The translations under genes were made by a program, and so were the position numbers. From assembly GCA_947625515.1 (NCBI GenBank), contig CANQOO010000003.1, forward strand, positions 1 through 64,000: DNA of 64,000 nt, written 5' to 3'. Origin of the DNA: an uncultured Clostridia bacterium (GTDB lineage Bacteria > Bacillota > Clostridia > Christensenellales > UBA1242). Shown one piece after another: positions 42,532 to 51,405 of this stretch (position 1 is the stretch's first letter; every line of letters starts with the position of its first letter). The notes beneath the pieces were generated by a model. That model was given only the letters and a program-made list of their open reading frames with translations, was not told the origin of the DNA and did not search any database.

Positions 42532-44136
42532 ATGAATTTTCAGCAAGAATTTCGCATGGCCTTTGATGGCAAATATGACAACCTCAGCCTGAAAAGTGTT
42601 GTGGCAAAAAAGAGGGATGGCACAGTGATTGTGACATTCCTTTATCCGTCCACTGAACCCGAACTTAGCGACGAGCAGAAAAATGAGGTGACGCACTGGC
42701 TTAGCGAAAAGCTTTCACTGGAAAAAATGACGCTTAAAGTGAAATTTATGCGTGTTTTTGTGGAAGAACGGTTGATTTTGAAGGCCATTAAAGAGTTTTT
42801 TGACGAAAAGTTTAAGCTTATCAGCACCTACACCACCGAGGACAGTTTTAAGGTTAAAATCACACCGATTGACGTTCAGGTGGAGGTGGAACTGAGCAGC
42901 AGGCTGAAAAAACTCTTTGAAGAGCATAACATTTCTGTCGAACTTGCCAAATTTTTGAAGGCTAATTTTTTGCGTGAATTTGTGGTCATTGGCGTGGAAA
43001 ACCCAAATCTTATTGACGAAGTGGACATCGAAAATGCACAGATGAAAGCGACATATAAGGTGACGCAAAGATATCAGGTGCAAGTTTTGGAGAACATTGC
43101 TGGCACGGGATTTAAAGAATTTTCCAGCAAGCAGGAAGTGTCGCAAGCGGCGGACGCTGCAAATGCGGGCGACGGAAATGATGAGATTTTGCTGGCGTTC
43201 CCTGAAAAAATCTCACATATCAAAGAGCCGAAAACAAATGTGGTTGTGGCGGGCTTTCTTCGTGCAATCGAGCGGAAGGATTTTGTCATAAAGAAAGGCA
43301 AAAAAGTGGGACAGTCCAAGGCTTATTATCCGTTTGTGCTGCAAGATGAGCACGGCAGGATTGACGGGGTCTATTTCTGCCCAAAAGCGTACGAGCAGAA
43401 AATGGAAACGCTTGCCGAGAGCGACTATGTTGTCATGCACGGCGATGTGCGTGTCAGCCAGGTGGGCAAACTGCAACTTGTCGCTGACAAAATTGCACGT
43501 GCAACAAAACTTGAAGAGGTGCAAAAGCAGGAAGAAGTGGAATATCAAGGTCCGGTTGTTGTGCCTGAAAAAATCACCGCACTTGAACAAAATTTCATGT
43601 TTGAACAGAAGAACAAATATAATCGCAAGATTATGGGACGAACTATTGTTGTTTTCGACATTGAAACAACGGGGTTGGACCGCGAACGCGACCAAATCAT
43701 TGAACTTGGGGCGGTGAAAATTGACGATGGGAACATTATTGAGAGATTCTCGACCTTCGTCAAGCCAACAAAACACATTCCATATGAAGTGACAAAACTG
43801 ACTGGCATTTCGGAAGATATGGTGGCGGACGCTCCGCCGATTGGGCTTGTCATCCGCGATTTCTTTAACTTTTCCAAGGATTGCGTGCTTTGTGGGCATA
43901 ACATCATTGAATTTGATATGCATTTCATCCGCCGCGAGGGTGCTGCGGAGGGGCTGGATTTTGACAATGAAATCATTGACACTTTGAACGAGGCCCGTGT
44001 TGCAAGGCTGAGAACGACCAGATTTAATCTTGGCACAGTCACCAAACTTTTGGGCATCTCTCTGGAAGGGGCTCACAGAGCTTGGAACGATGCTTATGCC
44101 ACCGCACAAGTGCTTTTGAAATTGAATTTGGCATAA
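42532..44136 (+). CDS. PolC-derived protein: N-terminal, OB-fold and DEDDh exonuclease, no polymerase
   Basis: 534 aa in the exact chromosomal position of polC (after rseP, before rimP). Residues 1-200 resemble the PolC N-terminal domain. Residues about 235-325 form an OB-fold-like region (VVVAGFLRAIERKDF...YVVMHGDVRVSQ). Residues 371-533 are a DnaQ/PolC-type proofreading exonuclease with FDIETTGL (D376, E378), CGHNIIEFDMHF and HRAWNDAYAT completing DEDDh. The PHP region that normally brackets the exonuclease and the whole polymerase palm/fingers are absent, and the stop is followed by repeats and rimP. It may proofread in trans or act as a repair nuclease; replication would need another polymerase. 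Stand-alone function is inference. Confidence 0.8.
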   Translation: MNFQQEFRMAFDGKYDNLSLKSVVAKKRDGTVIVTFLYPSTEPELSDEQKNEVTHWLSEKLSLEKMTLKVKFMRVFVEERLILKAIKEFFDEKFKLISTYTTEDSFKVKITPIDVQVEVELSSRLKKLFEEHNISVELAKFLKANFLREFVVIGVENPNLIDEVDIENAQMKATYKVTQRYQVQVLENIAGTGFKEFSSKQEVSQAADAANAGDGNDEILLAFPEKISHIKEPKTNVVVAGFLRAIERKDFVIKKGKKVGQSKAYYPFVLQDEHGRIDGVYFCPKAYEQKMETLAESDYVVMHGDVRVSQVGKLQLVADKIARATKLEEVQKQEEVEYQGPVVVPEKITALEQNFMFEQKNKYNRKIMGRTIVVFDIETTGLDRERDQIIELGAVKIDDGNIIERFSTFVKPTKHIPYEVTKLTGISEDMVADAPPIGLVIRDFFNFSKDCVLCGHNIIEFDMHFIRREGAAEGLDFDNEIIDTLNEARVARLRTTRFNLGTVTKLLGISLEGAHRAWNDAYATAQVLLKLNLA

Positions 44137-44150
44137 AAAATATGTGGTCT

Positions 44151-44250
44151 TTTCAAAAACGCTTGATAATTTTCAAAAACGCTTGATAATTTTAAAAAAC
44201 GCTGGAAAATTTTCAAAAAATGTTGGACAAATCTCAAAAAATTTTGCAAA
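44151..44250. repeat. 20-bp tandem repeat, four to five copies
   Basis: TTTCAAAAACGCTTGATAAT at 44151 and 44171 (identical), then increasingly diverged copies at 44191, 44211 and 44231. Starts 15 bp after the stop of the PolC-like gene and runs up to the rimP promoter. Confidence 0.85.
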
Positions 44251-44255
44251 AATAC

Positions 44256-44284
44256 TTGATTTTGACGGCGTTTTAGGATATAAT
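44256..44284 (+). promoter_or_regulatory. Promoter of the rimP-nusA-infB operon
   Basis: TTGATT, 17 bp, TATAAT. The leader that follows has a G-rich hairpin (CGAGGGGG / CCTCCTCG, 44303-44326) before the rimP SD. Confidence 0.7.
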
Positions 44285-44347
44285 ATACTTAACTTGACAG
44301 GACGAGGGGGCAATTTGCCTCCTCGCTTGCATTTAAAGGAGAAGCAA

Positions 44348-44806
44348 ATGTCTAAAATCAAAGAAATCTGCGAAGAAAAATTCGTGGGGATGATTGCTGA
44401 AATGGGCTATGAATTGCTGGACGTGGAATATGTAAAAGAAAATGGCGGCATGAGTCTGATTTTCACAATCGACTGCGACGATGGCGTCGGAATTGACGAC
44501 TGCGAAACTGTCAGCAAGAAAATTGACCCAATTTTGGAAGAACTTAATCCAACGCAGGACAAGCCATACACGCTGGTGGTCAGCTCGCCGGGGTTGGACC
44601 GACCACTGAAAACCGACCGTGACCTTAAACGTGCGATTGGCAAAAAAGTGGAGTTGACACTTTTCGCAAAGCAGGACGGCAAAAAAGAATTTGTCGGCAC
44701 GCTGGAAAGTTTCACCGAAAAACAGGTGAGCGTTGTTTGCGAAGAGAAAGAATTGTCATTCGACAGAGATAAAGTGGCAAACATCAAACTTGTGATTGAA
44801 TTTTAA
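44348..44806 (+). CDS. rimP: Ribosome maturation factor RimP
   Basis: 30S assembly factor, 152 aa. YELLDVEYVKENG, VSSPGLDRPLKTDRD and the C-terminal SH3-like part are typical. Start at 44348 (AAAGGAG SD); the open frame further upstream runs through the tandem repeats and is not coding. First gene of the rimP-nusA-ylxR-ylxQ-infB operon. Confidence 0.95.
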   Translation: MSKIKEICEEKFVGMIAEMGYELLDVEYVKENGGMSLIFTIDCDDGVGIDDCETVSKKIDPILEELNPTQDKPYTLVVSSPGLDRPLKTDRDLKRAIGKKVELTLFAKQDGKKEFVGTLESFTEKQVSVVCEEKELSFDRDKVANIKLVIEF

Positions 44807-44835
44807 TATCATTTAAACAATAAAGGAGAATGAAA

Positions 44836-46029
44836 ATGGTAAATAAAGATTTTTTTAAGGCTCTTGAAGACTTGCAGGCAGAAAAAAACATCGATGCAGA
44901 CACTTTCATCCAAACGCTGGAAACTGCACTGACTTCTGCCTACAAAAAAATGTATGGCGAGGCAAAATCCGCCATGGTGAAGCTGTATCCAGAACGCAGC
45001 ACAATCAGGATTTATTCCTACAAAACTGTGGTCGAAGCGGACGAGCCTGAGGACCCAGACAAGGAAATTTCCCTTAAAGCAGCACGCGAACTGAAAAAGT
45101 CCTATAAAGTTGGCGACATTGTTGCCGTTGAGGAGACCACAAAAGACTTTGGGCGTATTGCGGCACAGACTGCCAAGCAGGTTGTGATGCAAAAACTGCG
45201 TGAAATGGAACGCCAGACCGCTCTCAGTGAACTTTCCGAGAAAGAGGACGAACTTTTGACGACCGTTGTCAAACGTATTGACGGCGACACAGTTTATGTT
45301 CAAATTCCTGGCACAAATACGGAAGGTGCAATGCTGAAAAACGACCAAATTCCGGGCGACAAGTTCAGCGTTGGCGACCGCGTGAAAGTGTATGTGAAAA
45401 AGATTAAAGACAGCTTCAAAGGCCCACAAATTCAGGTTTCCAGAAGCAACATTGGCTTTGTGAGAAAACTTTTTGAATTGGAAATTCCAGAAGTTGCAAG
45501 CGGCGAAGTGAAAATCAAAAACATCGCACGCGACCCAGGAAATCGTGCCAAAGTGGCAGTGTTCACCGATAAGCCAAACGTGGACGCCATCGGTGCGTGC
45601 GTGGGAAATCGCGGGTCCAGAATCAACACCATCATCAACGAGCTCAATGGAGAGAAAATTGACTTGGTGGAATACAGCGACGACCCACTTGAATACATCG
45701 CAAGGGCACTCAATCCGGCAAAGGTTCTGTCGGTTGAAACCAATGAGAGCATGAACATGTCACAAGTGATTGTGCCTGACGACAAACTTTCGCTTGCTAT
45801 TGGCAAAAGCGGACAGAATGTTCGTCTTGCTGCAAAATTGACCGGCTGGAAAATTGACGTCAAGCCAGAAAGCTTCATCAAACCGGCTGAGGTTGAGCAT
45901 CAGGAAACTGATTATGAACTGACCGAACTTGACGACAGTGACGCGTCGCTGGATTTGTCCGATTTGGAAGAGATTGACGGCTCGGATGAAACCAACGGAC
46001 TTGACGCTCTGCACGATTTGGACGAATGA
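44836..46029 (+). CDS. nusA: Transcription termination/antitermination factor NusA
   Basis: RNA polymerase-associated factor, about 397 aa: NusA N-terminal domain, S1 (about 135-200), and two KH domains with IGACVGNRGSRI and LAIGKSGQNVRLA. The acidic C-terminus is Asp/Leu-rich without further domains. ATG at 44836 is preferred over 44830 because AAGGAG then has correct 7-nt spacing. Confidence 0.96.
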   Translation: MVNKDFFKALEDLQAEKNIDADTFIQTLETALTSAYKKMYGEAKSAMVKLYPERSTIRIYSYKTVVEADEPEDPDKEISLKAARELKKSYKVGDIVAVEETTKDFGRIAAQTAKQVVMQKLREMERQTALSELSEKEDELLTTVVKRIDGDTVYVQIPGTNTEGAMLKNDQIPGDKFSVGDRVKVYVKKIKDSFKGPQIQVSRSNIGFVRKLFELEIPEVASGEVKIKNIARDPGNRAKVAVFTDKPNVDAIGACVGNRGSRINTIINELNGEKIDLVEYSDDPLEYIARALNPAKVLSVETNESMNMSQVIVPDDKLSLAIGKSGQNVRLAAKLTGWKIDVKPESFIKPAEVEHQETDYELTELDDSDASLDLSDLEEIDGSDETNGLDALHDLDE

Positions 46030-46067
46030 TTTTTGTGCGGCTAAACTCAAAAAAGTGAGGGCAAAAA

Positions 46068-46325
46068 ATGCAAAATAAGCCAAAAATTCGCATGTGCATC
46101 GTCTGCCGCGGGCAGAACGACAAAAAAGAATTGATGCGAATCGTCAAAAATAAAGACGGAGAAATTTTTGTGGACAAAACTGGCAAAGCCAACGGGCGGG
46201 GTGCATATATTTGCAAAGACAAAGAGTGCTTCGCCAAACTTTGCAAGGGCAAACATTTGAACAGGGCGTTCAAGTGCAACGTTCCGCAAGAAGTCTATGA
46301 CAAAATTGGAGAGGAAATTGAGTGA
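46068..46325 (+). CDS. ylxR: YlxR/RnpM-type RNA-binding protein (DUF448)
   Basis: 85 aa; RMCIVCRG, GRGAYICKDKECF and LNRAF-containing core match YlxR. In B. subtilis this protein (RnpM) binds and modulates RNase P RNA. SD GTGAGGG, 6 nt. Between nusA and ylxQ as usual; its stop overlaps the next gene's start. Confidence 0.92.
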   Translation: MQNKPKIRMCIVCRGQNDKKELMRIVKNKDGEIFVDKTGKANGRGAYICKDKECFAKLCKGKHLNRAFKCNVPQEVYDKIGEEIE

Positions 46326-46617
46326 TTTAAAAGGATTGCTTTCACTTGCAAGAAAGGCAGGCTATGTTGTGATTGGCGTTGACAATTTGAGTGGCTATGA
46401 CAAGAAACTTTTCTTGCTGCTGCATGATAAATCAGCTGGCAAAAGCCTTGTGCGAGAGATGAATTTTCTTTCGAAAAAAAAGAGCGTGCCACTTGCGGAT
46501 GTTGACGGGCTGGAAGAATTGATGCACATTCCAAATTGCAAGGCAGTGGGCATAAGGAACAAAAAATTCAGCGAAATGATTTTGACCGAGATTGAAAAAT
46601 TGAAAGAAAGTGAATGA
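46318..46617 (+). CDS. ylxQ: L7Ae-family ribosomal/k-turn-binding protein YlxQ
   Basis: About 99 aa. DLKGLLSLARKAGYVVIG is the canonical YlxQ N-terminus; the rest folds as L7Ae/L30e. TTG at 46318 with GGAGAGG just upstream gives the family-consistent start and a 8-nt overlap with ylxR; an ATG at 46297 in the same frame would add seven residues. Probably binds kink-turn RNA. Confidence 0.88.
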   Translation: MSDLKGLLSLARKAGYVVIGVDNLSGYDKKLFLLLHDKSAGKSLVREMNFLSKKKSVPLADVDGLEELMHIPNCKAVGIRNKKFSEMILTEIEKLKESE

Positions 46618-46826
46618 GGAAAGTTGAACTAAGGGAACTGAATTATGGCTTGAAAACATTCCTTCATTCAAAATTGACAATCGCAACATTTAAAGAAAAA
46701 CAAAACTTTAAAATGAACCAATTAAAAAACAAATCGTTTCAAAAAAACATCAAAATATTAAAATAATTTACAGAACATATTAAAAACAACAAAATTGTGG
46801 GAATTGACCAAGAAAAGGAGAAAGGT

Positions 46827-49427
46827 TTGGCACAAGAACAAAATTCAATTCAAATTCTGAAAAATTTGCAAAAAGAGGGTGGCGAGTTGCAAATGCTTTT
46901 GTCGGCTCTTAAACAGGCATGCACGGATGTGGATGGTCTGTCTAAATTGCTGGCGGAAAACAAAGCAAAACTGGCTGCCAAGAAAGCGGACGAAGAGCAA
47001 AAAGCGAAAAAACTTCAACAAGCAGAGTTGGAGGCTCAGAAGCAGGAACCTTTGCAGGCTGAGGCACAAGAGACTCCTGCACAGAAGCAAACTCCGGCGG
47101 CTAACGAAAGACCGCAAAAACCTCAAAAACCTCAAATTTTTTCGCAGGGTGCGAACGGACAAAACAATTTCCGCAAGTTTGATGGGCAAACGGACAGATA
47201 TAATCGGGAAGGCAGACCATCCAGAAATTTCCAAAATGCTGCCCGCGATGGCGGAAGATTTGGCGGGCAGGGCGGCTTCCAGAATCGAAACAATGGACAA
47301 AATGGTCAAAATCGACCATTCGGGGCACGCGGTCCACAAAATGGTTCACGTCCGTTTGGGCAAAATGGTCAGGCGGGGCAAAATCGCGGGTCGTTCATTT
47401 CCAATCGCTCCAACAATTTCAGGTCGTTTGGTCAGCCGACGGAGGATAGTTCTGTTTTGGCCGTTCCGGAACGCAGTTTTGGAAACAAAAACAAGCAGCG
47501 TCGCAATTTGGATGAAAACAAGAAAACCACTGCAAAGGCGAAGTCAAGTTTTGGCGGAAAACAGAACAACATTCTTGTCATGGATGAGGACGGCTTTGAA
47601 GAAACCACAATGGGCTCTCGCAAGCTGATTAAAAAGAAGCGTGAAATGACTGTGGCAGTTGCTCCGCAGGTGACGCACGCAGTTTTGACATCTCGCGAAG
47701 TGACTGTGAAGGAACTTTCCGAGAAAATCGGCAAACCTGTTGCTGAAATTGTGAAAAAACTTATGATGCTTGGCATCATGGCAACCATCAACAGTGCCAT
47801 TGATTTTGACACTGCTGACCTTGTTTCCGGCGAATTTGGCGTGACGCTGGAACTTAAACTTGACAAAACATTTGAAGAAAAACTGATGGATTTCTCCAGT
47901 GAGGCGGATGACGAGAAAGATTTGCAGAAGAGACCGCCAGTTGTGACTGTGATGGGTCACGTTGACCACGGCAAGACCTCACTTTTGGATGCTTTCCGAA
48001 AGACAAATGTCGTTTCGGGCGAGGCGGGAGGTATCACTCAGAAAATTGGTGCTTATCAAATTGCCTTCAACGGCGAAAAAATCACTTTCATCGATACCCC
48101 TGGTCATGCGGCGTTCACAGCAATGCGTGCACGCGGGGCAGAGGTGACAGACATTGCCATTTTGGTGGTGGCAGCGGATGACGGCATCATGCCGCAAACC
48201 GTTGAGGCGATTGACCACATCAAAGCTGCCAAAGTGCCAATGATTGTGGCAATCAACAAAATGGATAAGCCGGAGGCAAACCCGGACCGCGTCAAACAAC
48301 AACTGACTGAACACGGCATTTTGCCGGAAGAATGGGGCGGCGATGCAATATGCGTTCCAATTTCCGCAAAGACTGGAATGGGGCTGGACGAACTGAAAAA
48401 AATGATTCTGCTCGTCGCTGAAATGGCAGAATTGAAGGCTAATCCAAACAAAATGGCAACTGGCACGGTGATTGAGGCAGAACTTGACAAGTCCCGCGGA
48501 CCTGTGGCAACTGTGCTTGTGCAAAACGGCACGCTTAAAGTGGGCGACAGCATCATGTCGGGCATCACGTTCGGCAAAGTGAAAGCCATGTTTGACGAGA
48601 ACGGCAAGCCGGTCAAGAAGGCTCCGCCATCCACTCCGGTGGCTGTTATGGGCTTTAACGAAGTTCCAAATGCGGGCGACGCAGTGTATGCTGTTGAGGA
48701 AAGTTTGTCCAAGCAGGTTATCAACGAACGCATCAACAAGATTAAGGAAGAGCGGGCTCGCCACACGTCCGGCGTGAGTGCAGACGACTTCATGAGCAGA
48801 ATTCATGAGGGCAACTTGAAGAGCCTTAACATCATCATCAAGGCGGACACACAGGGCTCGGTGGAGGCGTTGAAGGCCTCGCTTGAAGCAGTCAGAAATG
48901 ACGAGGTAAAAGTTGTTTGCTTGCACAGCGGAGCGGGAGCAATCACAGAAAGCGACGTGCTGCTTGCTCAGACCACAGGTGCAACACTTATCGCATTCAA
49001 TCTTCGCACGCCAAACAAAATTTCGTCCATGATGGACAGCCTGAAAGTGCAGTGGATTGAAAGCAAAATCATCTATGAGGTTGTTGACCAAATCACAAGA
49101 CTTTCCAAGGGCATGATGGCAATCAAATATGAAGAAAAATACATCGGCAGTGCGGAAATTCGCGTGCTGTTCAAGCTTTCCACCGCCGGAAAAGTTGCCG
49201 GAAGTTATGTTCTTGACGGCAAAATTCAACGCAACGCCATTGCAAAAGTTAAGCGTGGCAAGGATGTTATTGGTGAAACAACTGTTGAGAGTTTGAAGAT
49301 TGTTAAGGACGAAAAGAGTGAAGTCGCCAAGGGCTTCGAATGCGGCATCAAGTTGAAAGATAACATTGATTTTGCCGAGGGCGACATCATTGAATGTTAT
49401 GTCAAACAAGAAATTAAAAACGACTAA
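46827..49427 (+). CDS. infB: Translation initiation factor IF-2
   Basis: GTPase bringing fMet-tRNA to the 30S subunit, about 866 aa. An N-terminal helical segment, then a Gln/Asn/Gly/Phe/Arg-rich disordered region (about residues 90-220, with repeats such as NGQNGQNRPFG). Next IF2_N-like, the G domain (VMGHVDHGKTS, DTPGHAAF, NKMD), and domains II-IV. TTG at 46827 preceded by AAGGAG (7 nt) is the likely start; a GTG 30 nt earlier lacks an SD. Last gene of the nusA unit. Confidence 0.96.
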   Translation: MAQEQNSIQILKNLQKEGGELQMLLSALKQACTDVDGLSKLLAENKAKLAAKKADEEQKAKKLQQAELEAQKQEPLQAEAQETPAQKQTPAANERPQKPQKPQIFSQGANGQNNFRKFDGQTDRYNREGRPSRNFQNAARDGGRFGGQGGFQNRNNGQNGQNRPFGARGPQNGSRPFGQNGQAGQNRGSFISNRSNNFRSFGQPTEDSSVLAVPERSFGNKNKQRRNLDENKKTTAKAKSSFGGKQNNILVMDEDGFEETTMGSRKLIKKKREMTVAVAPQVTHAVLTSREVTVKELSEKIGKPVAEIVKKLMMLGIMATINSAIDFDTADLVSGEFGVTLELKLDKTFEEKLMDFSSEADDEKDLQKRPPVVTVMGHVDHGKTSLLDAFRKTNVVSGEAGGITQKIGAYQIAFNGEKITFIDTPGHAAFTAMRARGAEVTDIAILVVAADDGIMPQTVEAIDHIKAAKVPMIVAINKMDKPEANPDRVKQQLTEHGILPEEWGGDAICVPISAKTGMGLDELKKMILLVAEMAELKANPNKMATGTVIEAELDKSRGPVATVLVQNGTLKVGDSIMSGITFGKVKAMFDENGKPVKKAPPSTPVAVMGFNEVPNAGDAVYAVEESLSKQVINERINKIKEERARHTSGVSADDFMSRIHEGNLKSLNIIIKADTQGSVEALKASLEAVRNDEVKVVCLHSGAGAITESDVLLAQTTGATLIAFNLRTPNKISSMMDSLKVQWIESKIIYEVVDQITRLSKGMMAIKYEEKYIGSAEIRVLFKLSTAGKVAGSYVLDGKIQRNAIAKVKRGKDVIGETTVESLKIVKDEKSEVAKGFECGIKLKDNIDFAEGDIIECYVKQEIKND

Positions 49428-49521
49428 GCAAGTTGGATGTATTTGAAACAAACAAATTATGTGTTAAATTTCCATTGAAATTTGGGCAAAAACCTGGACA
49501 AGATGAATCGTTGTTAAGTCA
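49428..49521. other. Gene-free stretch after infB
   Basis: No ORF or clear terminator. AT-rich up to the palindromic repeat; 49575-49742 contains a second TTATGCAAATTT direct repeat and the rbfA SD, no gene. Confidence 0.4.
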
Positions 49522-49574
49522 ACATATTGTGGTGGTATGCAGCATATCGAATTGCATAATACACCATATTTTGT
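49522..49574. repeat. Interspersed palindromic repeat, copy 2
   Basis: The right arm 49553-49574 has the exact family core (TGCATAATACACCATATTTT then GT). The left arm 49522-49541 is a diverged complement (ACATATTGTGGTGGTATGCA). Located between infB and rbfA. Confidence 0.75.
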
Positions 49575-49742
49575 AGGTGTTATGCAAATTTGTGTTATGC
49601 AAATTTGAAATTTTCAAAACGCAAAATGTCACACTTTATTATTTTGTCAACTACGTCATACAATTTTGCGATTGTTGAGGATGTGCAATTCAAGAAAGTG
49701 ATTGTGGGTTATATGTAAACCAGAAAGAGGGAGGATTTTTTT

Positions 49743-50105
49743 ATGGCAAACAGAATGGAAAGAGCCAACAGTGAAATTCAAAAGGCTCTGACGCAGATTG
49801 TTCAGACAAAAATGAACGACCCGCGACTTAATCAAATTGTCAGTTTCACAGAGGTTGACACCACGCCTGATTTTAAATATTGCAAGGTGAAGGTGAGTGT
49901 TTTGAATTTGGGAGAAATTTCAAATGTCACAAAAATCTTGCAAAAGAGCGAAGGGTTTATCAAACGCGAGCTTGCCAATATGGTGAAGATGCCGCAGGTG
50001 CCGAAAATCAACTTCGTTGTTGACAAAAGCACGCTCAGTGCAATCAGGGTGGAGGAAATTTTGCGGAACCTGAACATCCCAAAGGAGGACGGCGATGACC
50101 AGTGA
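49743..50105 (+). CDS. rbfA: Ribosome-binding factor A
   Basis: 30S maturation and cold-adaptation factor, 120 aa. RMERANSEIQKALTQIV and the KSEGFIKRELANMVKMPQVPKINF region, in parts, are diagnostic. SD GAGGGAGG, 8 nt. Overlaps the following DHH gene by 11 nt. Confidence 0.95.
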   Translation: MANRMERANSEIQKALTQIVQTKMNDPRLNQIVSFTEVDTTPDFKYCKVKVSVLNLGEISNVTKILQKSEGFIKRELANMVKMPQVPKINFVVDKSTLSAIRVEEILRNLNIPKEDGDDQ

Positions 50106-51261
50106 AAAGTCCCTCAATTCAGTGAGACCGTCCAAAACAAGCAAAGCGAGAGTTTCGAGCGGCAAAACGGCAACTTCCAAACCTAAAAGAGAGAAAAAAG
50201 TAAAAAGTGCGGCTGCTTCCAAAAAAGTAGCAGCAAAACTTGCTCTGGCAGGCAAGGCTCAAACTAGCAAGATGCAGAAAGACAGCAAGGCTCAAACAAA
50301 AAGCGAAAGGCTTTTTGACATTATCAAAAACGCCAAAAAAATTGCAATTTTCACCCATATCAATCCCGACCCAGACGCCTATGGCTCGGCGTTTGCGTTG
50401 CGTGATGCGTGCCGAAACATGGGAAAATTGGCAGATGTTTTTGCGGTGAAATGTGCTGACAGTTATTTGGACAAAATTTTTCCGCTGACGGAACTGAGAA
50501 CAGATTTTCGTGCGGACGAATTTGATTTGGTGGCGATGGTTGACATCGGCGAGTTTTCGCGAGTGCATCAATCTTTCCAGGACGAAATTTCAAGGGCAAA
50601 AAAAATCATCATTTTTGACCATCATGTCCAGACGGAGCCTGTCGGAGAATTTCAACTTGTGGACGCAGGTCAGGCGGCATGTGCACAAGTTTTGACACAT
50701 TTTTTTCTGGATAACAAAATTGAAATCACGCCAAAAATTGCCACCTATCTATGGACGGGGCTGATTGGCGACACGGGTAGATTTTTGTATGGAAATCTTT
50801 CGCATGATGTGCTGGATGTTGCACTGAAATTGTTTGACCACGGGGCAGACACTCAGTTTGTGTATGACCAAATGTATCGCACAAATTCCTTGAAAGATAT
50901 TGTCTTGCAGCAAAAATTTTTGGACAATACATATTTCAACCAAGATAAGACTGCTGGGGTCACAATTTTCACCGCCAAGGATATGAAAAAATGGGGTGTT
51001 GACCACGATTTGATTAAGAAATATACCAACCTCATCATCAACATTGACGGCATCAAGGCCTCTTTCGTCGCCATTGAGCAAAGTCCAAACTTTTTCTCTA
51101 TCAGCATCCGCACCTCTGGCAGAAATGCTCAAAAATTTGCCGTCATGCACGGCGGCGGTGGGCATGTTTGTGCATCAGGATTTAATTTTGAAGGCTCGAA
51201 AAGAAAACTTCGCAGGGTGGCACAAACTTGGTGCGATGAGCTTTTGCAAATTTACGTTTGA
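50095..51261 (+). CDS. nrnA: DHH-family phosphoesterase, NrnA-like (oligoRNase/pAp phosphatase)
   Basis: 388 aa. The DHH domain shows THINPDPDAYGS, MVDIG, FDHH and, at the C-terminus (DHHA1), GGGGHVCASG. NrnA degrades nanoRNA and converts pAp to AMP. Residues 1-68 are a Lys/Ser/Ala-rich basic extension absent from usual NrnA (about 320 aa); it is encoded from an ATG overlapping rbfA with an AAGGAGG SD, so it appears real. rbfA-nrnA-truB order matches B. subtilis. Confidence 0.9.
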   Translation: MTSEKSLNSVRPSKTSKARVSSGKTATSKPKREKKVKSAAASKKVAAKLALAGKAQTSKMQKDSKAQTKSERLFDIIKNAKKIAIFTHINPDPDAYGSAFALRDACRNMGKLADVFAVKCADSYLDKIFPLTELRTDFRADEFDLVAMVDIGEFSRVHQSFQDEISRAKKIIIFDHHVQTEPVGEFQLVDAGQAACAQVLTHFFLDNKIEITPKIATYLWTGLIGDTGRFLYGNLSHDVLDVALKLFDHGADTQFVYDQMYRTNSLKDIVLQQKFLDNTYFNQDKTAGVTIFTAKDMKKWGVDHDLIKKYTNLIINIDGIKASFVAIEQSPNFFSISIRTSGRNAQKFAVMHGGGGHVCASGFNFEGSKRKLRRVAQTWCDELLQIYV

Positions 51262-51405
51262 GTTTTGAGCTTTGTTTTTCAAAAATTCCTGAATGTCACT
51301 TCCCATGTGACGCTTTTTGAGGATTTTTTTAAACTTTTGGATGACATTCGCCGATAATTTGTATTGTAATGTGGGCGTAATTCGTGTAAAAACTTTTGGA
51401 GAAAA

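Noticed and set aside
47979..49451. 490-codon open frame antisense to infB
   Set aside because: It lies wholly opposite a well-conserved GTPase gene, has no SD or recognisable domain, and arises from codon bias of the sense gene. Similar long antisense frames opposite miaB (4779-6008) and mraY (18351-19403) were dropped for the same reason.
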